Below are positions 52,437 to 61,116 of a stretch of DNA of 64,000 nucleotides, piece after piece. This stretch comes from Lachnospiraceae bacterium YSD2013. Lineage in GTDB: Bacteria > Bacillota > Clostridia > Lachnospirales > Lachnospiraceae. The position numbers and the translations under genes were made by a program. Each line of letters begins with the position of its first letter. The stretch's first letter is position 1. The notes below the pieces were generated by a model. It ran no database searches and was not told the DNA's origin. It saw only the letters and a list, made by a program, of their open reading frames with translations. The stretch is taken from the NCBI GenBank assembly GCA_900100895.1, contig FMTX01000011.1:122802-186801 (forward strand). Reading direction: 5' to 3'.

Positions 52437-52473
52437 ACAAAAAGAAGGGTCTGTAGGGACCCTTCTTTTTGTA
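52437..52473 (+). terminator. Intrinsic terminator after ssrA
   Basis: A perfect 15-bp stem (ACAAAAAGAAGGGTC at 52437-52451 with GACCCTTCTTTTTGT at 52458-52472) with a six-base loop and an internal T-run begins two bases after the tmRNA 3' end. Confidence 0.95.
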
Positions 52474-52510
52474 TGGAATAATGAGTCTTGCTGTACTGAA
52501 AATCCACAGA

Positions 52511-52526
52511 GATTTTCGGGCATGGG
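52511..52526 (+). repeat. Partial copy of the ssrA 3' region
   Basis: GATTTTCGGGCATGGG repeats bases 52400-52415 of the tmRNA gene (GATTTTCGGACATGGG) with one difference. The matching 3' continuation (CGACTCCC then ATCTGC) appears at 52581-52596 after a hairpin-forming stretch. This looks like a duplicated tmRNA 3' end interrupted by inserted sequence. Confidence 0.7.
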
Positions 52527-52560
52527 GCGCTAAAGGTCCGGGGGACCTTTGTTCAGCGCC
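52526..52560. other. Long hairpin inside the ssrA-copy region
   Basis: GGCGCT-AAAGGTCC-GGG-GGACCTTT-GTTC-AGCGCC forms a 14-bp stem with a four-base bulge and a three-base loop (52526-52560). No T-run follows, so it is not an obvious terminator. It may be a small insertion or a cruciform end of a lost element. Confidence 0.65.
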
Positions 52561-52564
52561 GACC

Positions 52565-52652
52565 GGAGTGAAACGGAGACCGACTCCCCTATCTGCCTTT
52601 TTTTACGCAACCAGGAGTGAAACGGAGACCGACTCCACTATCTGCATTTTTC
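52565..52652 (+). repeat. Two tandem 49-bp units related to the ssrA 3' end
   Basis: Two units starting GGAGTGAAACGGAGACC (52565 and 52614) repeat with a 49-base period and are almost identical over 38 bases. Each contains CGACTCC and ATCTGC in the order of the tmRNA 3' end, folds as GGAGT...ACTCC with an inner CGG-AGA-CCG stem, and ends in a T-run. A GGGGCAGATGGG (52656-52667) follows; its reverse complement also matches the tmRNA end (CCCATCTG). No gene lies between 52436 and 52732. Confidence 0.7.
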
Positions 52653-52683
52653 TATGGGGCAGATGGGAATTAAGGCTAAAAGA

Positions 52684-52692
52684 TGCTATAAT
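52684..52692 (+). promoter_or_regulatory. Extended -10 promoter before the DUF2804 gene
   Basis: TGCTATAAT (52684-52692) is a perfect extended -10 element (TGnTATAAT). No good -35 box is at the right distance. It is about 40 bases before the ATG at 52733, which also has a strong GGGGGGAGG site. Confidence 0.55.
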
Positions 52693-52732
52693 TTAAATAA
52701 CAGTAACTAAACATCAGGGGGGAGGTTACAGC

Positions 52733-53773
52733 ATGGAACATGAGGTTACAAAGGTTCAGAAACTCTTAAACGAACAAGGGTTAATAAGCGAGCCCGGCTG
52801 GGCACGATCGGAAGTGTGGGAGTATAACAGAGAAAATATCAAAGCGCCTTGGTATCGTAAGAAAGAATGGGACTATTACCTGTTTAATACCGAGGATTTT
52901 GCTATTGCTTTTACCATATCCGACCTTGGGTATATCGGTATGCTAAGCGCTTCTTTTATCGACCTCAAAGAAGGCTGGGAGAAGACCGATTCCGAGCTTG
53001 AAGTATTCACAAGGGGCAAGCGCTACGGCCTCGGAACAACTACCAAGGATGCGGGAGCTTCTTGCAGTACAAAGCGTCTCGATATGGCTTTTGACAATGC
53101 CGAGGGCGGACGCACCATATCCATGGAGTTTAGAAATTTTTGCAAGGAAGGCATAACCTTCAACGCTGAGCTTTTCGTTAAAGAACCGGATATGGAAGCG
53201 GTATATATAGCAACTCCTTGGAAAGAGAAGCCTACAGCATTTTATTACAATTGCAAAAGAAACTGCCTAGAAGCAACGGGCGTAGTTAAGCTCGGAGACA
53301 AGACCTACGAAATCAAGGAAGGCACCTGCTATGGCGTGCTTGACTGGGGCCGCGGAGTGTGGACTTACGATAACACATGGTACTGGGGAACAGGTAGCGG
53401 GCTTGTAAACGGAGAACTGTTCGGATTCAACCTGGGATACGGATTCTCCGACAGATCGAGCGCTTCCGAGAACGGATTTTACTATAAGGGTAAGATTAAT
53501 AAGCTCGAAGAGGTAGAGTTTGTAATTCCTAAGGACGAAGCCGGTAACAGAAAGTATCTTGAGCCCTGGACGGTTAATTCGGCGGATGGGCGCCTGAAAG
53601 CTTCTTTTGCACCCATACTTGATCGTTCAAACTTTATGGATTTTAAGGTTATCATCAGCGACCAGCATCAGGTATTCGGGCGATTAAGCGGTACCGTTAC
53701 GATGGATGACGGCGAAACCGTTAACTTTAAAGATTATATCTGCGCTCTCGAAGTGGTAAGAAATAAATATTAA
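52733..53773 (+). CDS. DUF2804 family protein, unknown function
   Basis: The 346-residue soluble protein matches the DUF2804 family in length and in its aromatic-rich motifs (GWARSEVWEYNRENIKAPWY at the N-terminus, YGVLDWGRGVWTYDNTWYWG and GFNLGYGFSDRSSASEN in the second half). It has no signal peptide or membrane segment. The family has no established activity; the fold is predicted to be beta-rich and related to lipocalin-like or hydroxyneurosporene-synthase-like proteins, which I recall only loosely. It is co-directional with and 14 bases upstream of the alanyl-tRNA editing gene. Confidence 0.78.
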   Translation: MEHEVTKVQKLLNEQGLISEPGWARSEVWEYNRENIKAPWYRKKEWDYYLFNTEDFAIAFTISDLGYIGMLSASFIDLKEGWEKTDSELEVFTRGKRYGLGTTTKDAGASCSTKRLDMAFDNAEGGRTISMEFRNFCKEGITFNAELFVKEPDMEAVYIATPWKEKPTAFYYNCKRNCLEATGVVKLGDKTYEIKEGTCYGVLDWGRGVWTYDNTWYWGTGSGLVNGELFGFNLGYGFSDRSSASENGFYYKGKINKLEEVEFVIPKDEAGNRKYLEPWTVNSADGRLKASFAPILDRSNFMDFKVIISDQHQVFGRLSGTVTMDDGETVNFKDYICALEVVRNKY

Positions 53774-53787
53774 GGATAAATGCAACA

Positions 53788-54930
53788 ATGACAGAGAAAC
53801 TTTACGACAATGACGCTTACGCAAGTAAGTTTACCGCGACCGTACTTAGCTGCGAGGAGGACAAGAAAGGCTTTGCGGTCGTGCTTGACAAGACTTTATT
53901 TTTCCCCGAGGAGGGAGGCCAGACGCCGGACCACGGAACGATTAACGGTATTGACGTTACGCATGTAGCCATTAAGGATGATATAATCACGCATTACCTG
54001 GAGGCTCCTATAGCAGCAGGAACCACAGTAGAAGGTGTGATAGATTTCACTCACAGATTCCGAAACATGCAGATGCACAGCGCCGAGCACATTTTTTCGG
54101 GGCTTGTGTTCAAGCACTTTGGATTCAATAACGTGGGCTTCCACTTAAGCGATAATTCCGCGACCATGGATTACGACGGAAAATTTACGTACGAAGATGC
54201 TTTGAAGCTGGAAAAAGAAGCCAACGAGATAATAATAAAGGGTAAGACAATCACCGCCGAATATCCTTCTTCCGACGTACTTGCGACGCTTGAGTACCGT
54301 TCCAAGAAAGCATTCAGCGGACCCATCAGAATCGTAACGGTTGAGGATACCGATATTTGTGCGTGCTGCGCGCCGCATGTACACAATACTCATGAAATCG
54401 GGCAGTTCAAGATTGTTTCTTTTGAAAACTACAAGAGCGGTGTGAGAGTCAGCTATCTTGCGGGATTCAGAGCGCTTGAAGATTACGAAAAGAGACTTTC
54501 TGACTTAAGGGAGATTTCAAGAACAATTTCAGCCAAGGCAGGAGAGGAGCTTAAGGGCGTTGCCAAGTTAAGCGAGGACCTCGGCACCTATAAATTTAAG
54601 GATATTGAACTTCGTAATAAATACATAGAATTAAAGATTCAGTCGGAACTAAAGAACGGCGATACAGGAATCTGCATACTCCCGGCAGATTTTTCATCAT
54701 GCATGCAATTTGCGTCCGATGCGCTTAAAGAACGTTATAAAGGTGTTTCGGTTGTGTTGTGCGGGGATGACGACAACGGATACAGATTCTATGCTGAATC
54801 AGATACAATTGATTTGACAAAAATCTTAGCGGACATAAAGAATTCCATGAATGTCAAAGGAGGCGGTAAATCCACGGCTATTCAGGGTACAGTCATGGGA
54901 AAAGCTGAGGATTTTTGCAAGGTTTTCTAA
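53788..54930 (+). CDS. AlaX-type alanyl-tRNA editing protein
   Basis: The 380-residue protein resembles the editing half of alanyl-tRNA synthetase: an N-terminal tRNA-threonyl/alanyl SAD barrel start (FFPEEGGQTPDHG), zinc ligands in MHSAEHIFSG (HxxxH) and CACCAPHVHNTHEIG, and a C-terminal DHHA1-like stretch with GGGKSTAIQGTV. AlaX proteins hydrolyse Ser- or Gly-tRNA(Ala) in trans. No aminoacylation domain is present, so it is a free-standing editor of the longer AlaX-L type. It is translated in tandem with the DUF2804 gene; no terminator was recognised after it. Confidence 0.87.
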   Translation: MTEKLYDNDAYASKFTATVLSCEEDKKGFAVVLDKTLFFPEEGGQTPDHGTINGIDVTHVAIKDDIITHYLEAPIAAGTTVEGVIDFTHRFRNMQMHSAEHIFSGLVFKHFGFNNVGFHLSDNSATMDYDGKFTYEDALKLEKEANEIIIKGKTITAEYPSSDVLATLEYRSKKAFSGPIRIVTVEDTDICACCAPHVHNTHEIGQFKIVSFENYKSGVRVSYLAGFRALEDYEKRLSDLREISRTISAKAGEELKGVAKLSEDLGTYKFKDIELRNKYIELKIQSELKNGDTGICILPADFSSCMQFASDALKERYKGVSVVLCGDDDNGYRFYAESDTIDLTKILADIKNSMNVKGGGKSTAIQGTVMGKAEDFCKVF

Positions 54931-55011
54931 TTTGTTGTTAATGCTTTTTTGCGAAAATGTCTTTAATGACTGCATTATTTTAAATTTTTCACACAAATTG
55001 GTACAATTTAC

Positions 55012-55040
55012 TTTAATGCATACACAAAATATAGTATAAT
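55012..55040 (+). promoter_or_regulatory. Probable promoter of the chemoreceptor gene
   Basis: TTTAAT (55012-55017) and a perfect TATAAT (55035-55040) are spaced by 17 bases, 74 bases before the ATG. The sequence does not resemble a sigma-D (TAAA-N15-GCCGATAA) promoter. Confidence 0.5.
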
Positions 55041-55113
55041 TTTACCTGAGAAACTTCGTATACATCCGGGTGCCGGGGAGTACATTTAGTTGATAACACG
55101 GAGGGTTATTCAG

Positions 55114-56853
55114 ATGGCAAATGCTAGAGCAAAGAAGCAGACAGATCCGAACAAAGTTAATTTCTTTAATTCCATCAAATTTAAGGTTGTTATGATAACC
55201 TTTCTTTCGGTGCTGGTTACGTTCCTTATCATTGAACTGATTCTTATTTCCAACACCAAGAAGACCATCGCCAAGACCAATCAGAATTATCTTTATGATA
55301 TGGCAGTTCAGACCGGTTCGCGACTGGATAAGGAATTTGATGTCGTAGGATATGATACCGCTATGACCTATGATAATCTGGCAAAGATTTTCAAGGGCAT
55401 GGGTATTATCGATATGTCAACCAGTTACATTTATGTAGTAGCTGCAGATTCCACCATGATGTATCACCCGACTCAGGATAAAGTAGGTAATCCCGTTACC
55501 AATGAAGTGGTTAAGGGCGTAGCCGAAGGCCTTGCCAAGGGACAGAATTTTGAACCCAAATTCGTTCAGTATATTTTTAAAGGCGCAGCCAAATACGCAG
55601 CTTACTATGTAGCAACCGATGAAGCTTCGGGACAAAAAGCAATTGTTGTTGCGACAGTAGACGAAGCGGAAATCATGGCTTCCCAGACTAAGCTTACAAA
55701 GACTTCAATCGCTGTCGGCGTTGTTGTATTGCTTTTGGCGGTAGGTATCGGCTTTATAATCGCATCCTTTATTGCTAACCCGATTGTAAGCATTACAAAT
55801 GTTGTTAATAAGACCGGCAACCTTGATTTTACCAAGGATACCACAGTAGATAAATTAAGCACACGTAAGGATGAGACAGGACTTATGGCCAAGGCCGTAA
55901 GCTCCATGACCGGCAAGATGGTAAGCGTTGTTTCGGACATCAAGCAGCAGGAAGAAGACTTAAAGAAAGCTTCCACCGATCTTAACGGAGCAGCTGCAGA
56001 GACTTCATCAACGGTTGAGCAGGTTGAAAAGGCCATCTCCGAAATTTCAGACGGCGCAAGCAGCCAGGCAGATGAGACTCAGAAGGCTACAGAATCCATT
56101 ATCCTTATGGGTAACATGGTTGAAGAGACCAATGCCGAGGTTAGTAACCTTTCAGAGACGGCAAGTGTCATGAAGGAATCCGGCGATTCCGCAACAGTTA
56201 CTTTGTCAGAACTTGCTGAGATTAATGAAAAGGCCAAGCACTCCATCGACATCATATACGAGCAGACCAACACCACCAACACTTCGGCCAATAAGATCCG
56301 TGAAGCTACGAACCTTATTACATCCATCGCCGAGGAGACCAACCTTCTTTCGCTGAATGCTTCGATTGAGGCGGCAAGAGCAGGTGAGCAGGGTAGAGGT
56401 TTCGCGGTTGTTGCTTCTCAGATTTCTAAGCTTGCAGAACAGTCCAATGAATCCGCAAGACAGATTGAAGCAATCATCGATTCGCTGATTACCGATTCCG
56501 CTAAGTCCGTTGAGACAATGGACGAAGTTCAGAAGATTATGGAAGAGCAGTCCGAGAAGGTTGGCCAGACGGTTGAAATGTTTAACCAGGTTAAAGAAGG
56601 TATCGATACTTCCATTACCGGCATTGCCAATATCGCCGAGAAGACCAAGAAACTTGACGATGCACGTGTTAACGTAGTCGATGTTGTGCAGAACCTCACG
56701 GCTATTGCAGAGGAGAATGCCGCAAGTACAGAAGAGACAAGCGCTTCCGTTACAGAGGTTACCAATATCGTATACAACATCTCCAAGGATGCCAATGACC
56801 TTGATGAGATTGCAATCAAGCTTCAGGAGCAGATAAGATTGTTCACGATCTAG
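55114..56853 (+). CDS. Methyl-accepting chemotaxis protein
   Basis: The 579-residue receptor has a basic N-terminus, a first membrane helix (about 23-46), an extracellular single-Cache-like ligand domain (about 50-195, with [20 protein letters not shown]), a second membrane helix (about 204-226), a HAMP domain and a long cytoplasmic coiled-coil hairpin with the conserved tip [21 protein letters not shown] chose the ATG at 55114 because of an ACGGAGGG site 8 bases before it; an in-frame TTG lies upstream at 55090. The C-terminus has no CheR-binding pentapeptide. The ligand cannot be inferred. Confidence 0.94.
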   Translation: MANARAKKQTDPNKVNFFNSIKFKVVMITFLSVLVTFLIIELILISNTKKTIAKTNQNYLYDMAVQTGSRLDKEFDVVGYDTAMTYDNLAKIFKGMGIIDMSTSYIYVVAADSTMMYHPTQDKVGNPVTNEVVKGVAEGLAKGQNFEPKFVQYIFKGAAKYAAYYVATDEASGQKAIVVATVDEAEIMASQTKLTKTSIAVGVVVLLLAVGIGFIIASFIANPIVSITNVVNKTGNLDFTKDTTVDKLSTRKDETGLMAKAVSSMTGKMVSVVSDIKQQEEDLKKASTDLNGAAAETSSTVEQVEKAISEISDGASSQADETQKATESIILMGNMVEETNAEVSNLSETASVMKESGDSATVTLSELAEINEKAKHSIDIIYEQTNTTNTSANKIREATNLITSIAEETNLLSLNASIEAARAGEQGRGFAVVASQISKLAEQSNESARQIEAIIDSLITDSAKSVETMDEVQKIMEEQSEKVGQTVEMFNQVKEGIDTSITGIANIAEKTKKLDDARVNVVDVVQNLTAIAEENAASTEETSASVTEVTNIVYNISKDANDLDEIAIKLQEQIRLFTI

Positions 56854-56868
56854 GGTTTGTTAAGACTT

Positions 56869-56902
56869 CAATCCCCGGTTAACTCAACCGGGGATTGTTT
56901 TT
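56869..56902 (+). terminator. Intrinsic terminator after the chemoreceptor gene
   Basis: A perfect 12-bp stem (CAATCCCCGGTT at 56869-56880 with AACCGGGGATTG at 56886-56897) has a five-base loop and a T5 run. It is very close to the start of the next gene (56919). Confidence 0.94.
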
Positions 56903-56918
56903 ACAGAGGATACAAAGA

Positions 56919-57482
56919 ATGGAGAACATTGAGGCATTAACGGTGGACGGATACATATTCGCCACCCCCGAAGACGCAGAAATAGCCAAGAACGAGATAC
57001 GAAAGATCGAGTACATCGAATCCCACACGGATATGAGCAATCTTGCGATAGTCAAAGGCATATACGAGAAAGCTCTGGCCGAGAGGTTTTTTCAGACGCC
57101 CATCGGCTTTGAATACATGCGCGATTTGCAGAAGATTCTTTCTTCGGGAGGAGTTAAAGACGAGCTTATTAAGCCGATTCCGCTTTACACAACTTTTAAA
57201 CGAATTGACTTAAAGCATAGCGAGAGTGTCAAAAAACGGGTAACCAAAGCCGAAAAGAAAGAAATGTCGCTTAAGATGAAATATCGTAACGCGGTACTGG
57301 TGGCTGTAATACTCGGAGTGTTGTGTCTTGCCATGCTTCTTATCACGTTTCACGGCACAACTCCCAACGCACTTAATTACAAGAGCGCAATCCTTAATCA
57401 GTACGCGGAGTGGGAGCAGGAACTCAAAGAACGCGAGGCGGCAGTAAGGGAAAAAGAAAGAGAATTGAACATAGGCAATTAA
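56919..57482 (+). CDS. Single-helix membrane protein with C-terminal coiled coil, unknown
   Basis: The 187-residue protein starts at ATG 56919 with an AGAGGA site 8 bases upstream. The N-terminal part (MENIEALTVDGYIFATPEDA) is cytoplasmic-like with mixed charge; a basic stretch (KKRVTKAEKKEMSLKMKYR) precedes the membrane helix at about 122-144 (VLVAVILGVLCLAMLLITF), and the C-terminal 30 residues form a Glu/Arg coiled coil (EWEQELKEREAAVREKEREL). I do not recognise the family. It lies alone between a terminator and the response-regulator cluster. Confidence 0.7.
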   Translation: MENIEALTVDGYIFATPEDAEIAKNEIRKIEYIESHTDMSNLAIVKGIYEKALAERFFQTPIGFEYMRDLQKILSSGGVKDELIKPIPLYTTFKRIDLKHSESVKKRVTKAEKKEMSLKMKYRNAVLVAVILGVLCLAMLLITFHGTTPNALNYKSAILNQYAEWEQELKEREAAVREKERELNIGN

Positions 57483-57544
57483 TTTCACAGAATAAACATA
57501 AATAGCTGATAATATTAGTCCAAATTACAGGACGGAGATTAGAC

Positions 57545-58219
57545 ATGGATAAACTCAAGGTTTTGGTGGTAGATGATGAAGCCAGAATGAGAAAGCTCGT
57601 GAAGGACTTTCTTGTTAAGAAGGATTTTGAGGTGCTTGAAGCCGGTGACGGGCGGGCGGCGCTTGATTCTTTTTACGAGAACCCGGACCTGTCTCTCATA
57701 ATACTTGATGTGATGATGCCGGTGCTTGACGGCTGGCAGGTGCTAAGAGAGATTCGAAGCGAGTCGAAGGTGCCGGTCATAATGCTTACGGCCAAGAGCC
57801 AGGAGCAGGACGAACTTTTGGGATTCGAGCTTGGAGTTGACGAATATGTGACCAAGCCGTTTAGCCCCAAGATTCTGACAGCCAGGGTGGAGGCACTGCT
57901 TAGGCGAACATCAAATGTTTCGGCTGATTCAATCATCGAAATAGGCGGAATAAAACTTGATAAAGGAGCGCACATCGTCTTATGCGACGGCAAGGAAGTA
58001 GAGCTTAGTTACAAAGAATTTGAGCTTCTTACGTATTTTATGGAGAATAAGGGGCTGGCGCTTTCAAGAGAAAAAATACTTAACGGTGTCTGGAACTACG
58101 ATTACTTCGGTGATGCGCGCACCATAGACACTCACGTTAAGAAGCTTCGAAGCAAACTCGGTACAAAGGGCGAACTTATAAAGACCGTTTGGGGAATGGG
58201 ATATAAATTCGACGTGTAA
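57545..58219 (+). CDS. OmpR/PhoB-family response regulator
   Basis: The 224-residue protein has an N-terminal receiver domain (acidic pair D10/D11, phosphoacceptor D55 in IILDVMMPVLDGW, and the Thr/Lys switch in MLTAKS and TKPFSPK) and a C-terminal winged helix (YKEFELLTYFMENKG, ALSREKILNGVWNYDYFGDARTIDTHVKKLRSKL). It binds DNA to control a target set unknown here. Its cognate kinase is probably the one at 61117, with an EAL-domain gene in between. The ACGGAGATT site precedes the start. Confidence 0.94.
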   Translation: MDKLKVLVVDDEARMRKLVKDFLVKKDFEVLEAGDGRAALDSFYENPDLSLIILDVMMPVLDGWQVLREIRSESKVPVIMLTAKSQEQDELLGFELGVDEYVTKPFSPKILTARVEALLRRTSNVSADSIIEIGGIKLDKGAHIVLCDGKEVELSYKEFELLTYFMENKGLALSREKILNGVWNYDYFGDARTIDTHVKKLRSKLGTKGELIKTVWGMGYKFDV

Positions 58220-58243
58220 AGGCGTTTTTTCGGAGGAAATTTC

Positions 58244-61096
58244 ATGTACAACAAAGAGCATGCCGAGCATCTCATGGAACAGTTCGCGGACAGAATATCC
58301 GGCGGGGCATTTGCTTACAAGGATTCAAAGAACCACGAACTTCTTTTTGCCAATCATAACGTTGTTCAGTTGTTTGAATGCAACGACTACGAGGATCTGT
58401 TTTCTTATGTCAAAGAATCCTTTGCAGGCATGATTGCGGATTCTTCAAGGGAAGAAGTGCTCAAAGAAATATCTTCGGACATCCACGAGCACAAGAAAAA
58501 CGCAGGTTATGTGTTCTTTAACATACTTACGAAGAACGGCCATGTTGCGCAGGTAGAGGCTCACTGGAGAAATGTACATGACAAAGAAGAAGGAAACGTA
58601 ATTTATGTATTCCTGGTATCAAGAGATTTTGAAGGCTCCGATACGGGAATCGACCCCGTAACCGGTCTTAAAGGCAAGTCTCAGCTTAAAAAGCACGTTG
58701 AAGATGAGATGTTTAATGCCGCGAAGGGCAGTAAGAGCGAGTATGCGATTGTATACTATAACTTTGTGAATTTTAAATTCTTAAACATCAATCTGGGTGT
58801 TGCGGAAGGCGATAAATGTCTTAAATGCATGGCGGACATCATGAATGAGTTATATGAAGATGCTTGCATTTCGAGACTGTCGGACGATCACTTTGCGGTA
58901 TTTTGCAAGTTTGAGAACGTTCATATTAAGACAAGAGAAGTAAAGACAAGATTTGATAAGATATACGGCGAAAACTACGGCGTATCGGCCAAGTGCGGTA
59001 TCTATAAGTTTAAGCCTGATGAAAAGTTTGATTTTGAGTCAGCGCTTTCTTTTGCCAAGGTGGCATGTGACTATATTAAGTATGATGCCAAGGCCGATAT
59101 AGTGGATTATTCCGAAGGAATAGCCAAGAATATGATGGTATCGGAGTATGTTGTAAGAAACATCGATACCGCCATCAGCAATGAATGGTTAAAGATTTAC
59201 TATCAGCCCGTGGTAAGAACCCTTACGGGTGAGATATGCGGGGCAGAGTCGCTGGTGCGCTGGATAGATCCCGATATTGGATTTCTTGCGCCCAATATGT
59301 TTATAGAGACTCTTGAAAAGAACAGGCTCATACATAAGCTTGACTGCTTTGTGGTGACTAAAGTCTGCAGGGATTTGAGAGAAAGAATGGATAAGGACCT
59401 GCCGGTATTCCCTGTTTCCGTCAATTTCTCGCGCCTTGATTTTATTATGTGCGACATGCTTGAATATGTTGAGAAAGAACGTAAGAAATATGACATTCCT
59501 TCCGAACTTATTCATGTGGAAATAACAGAAAGCATGATTGCCGAAGACGAAGAACTCATGAAGAACATAATCGAGAGCTTCAGGCAGCTTGATTATGAGG
59601 TATGGATGGATGACTTCGGAAGCGGCTATTCGTCTTTAATGCTTTTGAAAGACTATGTCTTTGATGTAGTCAAGTTCGATATGCGTTTCCTTAAGCCGTT
59701 TACGAATACGGCTAAGGATATTTTGCGTAACCTTGTAAGCATGTGCAAGGACATCGGTATCAGAACGCTCGCTGAAGGCGTTGAAAATCAGGAAGAGATT
59801 GATTTCCTTAATTCGATAGGCTGTGGTCGCATTCAGGGTTATTTTTACGGAAAGCCCGAGCCGATTGAAGATTTATTCGCTCATGCCGAGGAAAAGAACC
59901 TTAAGGTTGAACCCAATGAAGTTACAAGATTCTACGACGCGGCCTGCCTGCATATCAGGATGACAGATGCGCCTCTTGAAATTATTGAAGATAGCGGAAC
60001 CGAGATTAAGACTCTGTTTATGAACGATGCGTACAAGAAACAGATATTTGACGACTACCCGGATTTGCAGGAAGCTGACAGGCGTATATACGGAACTCCT
60101 TCACCGCTTCTTAATAAGTATCGCCAATACCTAAATGTTATGGAAGGTACCGGCAGGGAAGAAGAGTTCTTTTACACTGTTGGCGGGAGTTTTATGCATT
60201 TTTCGGGACAGTGCATATCTTCTTTGAACAACAGATATATTATCAAGGGCTCTCTTAAAAACCTTAATCTTGATAAAGGCAGAATGGATGAGATTCACAT
60301 CGGTAACAAGCTCCGCGAGCTTAACCAGCTGTTTGATGTTGTCCATCTTATAGATACCGAAGCCAAGAAGATTACGCCGCTTTTGGGTAAATACAAATAC
60401 ATGAGCAACAATGCGGCCTTCGATACAGACAGTGAAGCACTTATGGAATCCTTTATGGAAGAAAAAATCTTTGCCGCCGACCGCAACAGATTCAGGGCAT
60501 TTATAGATCCCAATTCGCTTTATGAAAGAATTAAAGCGGGAGGCAAGGGCTACATTTCGGGTGTATTCGGCGTAGGTCAGCCCGACGGAAATTATATTTC
60601 GGAAGAAATGTTTATTATGTCAGTTTCGGGAAGCGGTGGCAGAGAATATCTTTTCTGCATGAAGGATTATCAGGACCTTAAGAAGAATCCTTATGTAATA
60701 GACTTCAACGGAACCGTCATGGAAGAATACGCGAAGCTTTGGGACAGCATTATCTGGAACTCAAGCCTTAAGTTCTACTGGAAAGACAAGAACTTCGCAT
60801 ACAGAGGCGTCAGCCAGGCATTCCTTGATTTCTTTAAGATGGAATCACCTGCGGAAGTGCTCGGCAAGACCGACAGAGAGCTCGGGCTTTGCACCGATGC
60901 CGACATGGACATGTACGAGCTTCATGAAAAAGAAATCGTAAGCTCCGGCGGCAAGATACTTAAACTTCCCGTAGAGTGCGTGGTCAAAGGTGAGCGCGTG
61001 ATGACAATTTTAAGCGAAATTCCGGTATACGATGACGGTAAGCTTGTGGGCACAGTGGGCGTATTTTCGGTGGCGGGAGACTCGCTGTCATTATAG
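58244..61096 (+). CDS. PAS-GGDEF(degenerate)-EAL protein, probable c-di-GMP phosphodiesterase
   Basis: The 950-residue soluble protein has a PAS-like region (about 15-130), a degenerate GGDEF domain (about 140-290; SRLSDDHFAVF where RxGGDEF is expected, so cyclase activity is unlikely), an EAL domain (about 310-545) and a C-terminal region with another PAS-like domain (about 830-945). In the EAL domain the signature reads AESLVRW, but the other catalytic elements are intact: EITES, DDFGSGYSSL, VKFDMRFLKP and EGVENQEEIDFLNSIGCGRIQGY. It should hydrolyse c-di-GMP, possibly controlled by a PAS ligand. It lies 24 bases after the response regulator and 20 bases before the kinase. Confidence 0.88.
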   Translation: MYNKEHAEHLMEQFADRISGGAFAYKDSKNHELLFANHNVVQLFECNDYEDLFSYVKESFAGMIADSSREEVLKEISSDIHEHKKNAGYVFFNILTKNGHVAQVEAHWRNVHDKEEGNVIYVFLVSRDFEGSDTGIDPVTGLKGKSQLKKHVEDEMFNAAKGSKSEYAIVYYNFVNFKFLNINLGVAEGDKCLKCMADIMNELYEDACISRLSDDHFAVFCKFENVHIKTREVKTRFDKIYGENYGVSAKCGIYKFKPDEKFDFESALSFAKVACDYIKYDAKADIVDYSEGIAKNMMVSEYVVRNIDTAISNEWLKIYYQPVVRTLTGEICGAESLVRWIDPDIGFLAPNMFIETLEKNRLIHKLDCFVVTKVCRDLRERMDKDLPVFPVSVNFSRLDFIMCDMLEYVEKERKKYDIPSELIHVEITESMIAEDEELMKNIIESFRQLDYEVWMDDFGSGYSSLMLLKDYVFDVVKFDMRFLKPFTNTAKDILRNLVSMCKDIGIRTLAEGVENQEEIDFLNSIGCGRIQGYFYGKPEPIEDLFAHAEEKNLKVEPNEVTRFYDAACLHIRMTDAPLEIIEDSGTEIKTLFMNDAYKKQIFDDYPDLQEADRRIYGTPSPLLNKYRQYLNVMEGTGREEEFFYTVGGSFMHFSGQCISSLNNRYIIKGSLKNLNLDKGRMDEIHIGNKLRELNQLFDVVHLIDTEAKKITPLLGKYKYMSNNAAFDTDSEALMESFMEEKIFAADRNRFRAFIDPNSLYERIKAGGKGYISGVFGVGQPDGNYISEEMFIMSVSGSGGREYLFCMKDYQDLKKNPYVIDFNGTVMEEYAKLWDSIIWNSSLKFYWKDKNFAYRGVSQAFLDFFKMESPAEVLGKTDRELGLCTDADMDMYELHEKEIVSSGGKILKLPVECVVKGERVMTILSEIPVYDDGKLVGTVGVFSVAGDSLSL

Positions 61097-61116
61097 TTAT
61101 TTTGAAAGGTACGGTT

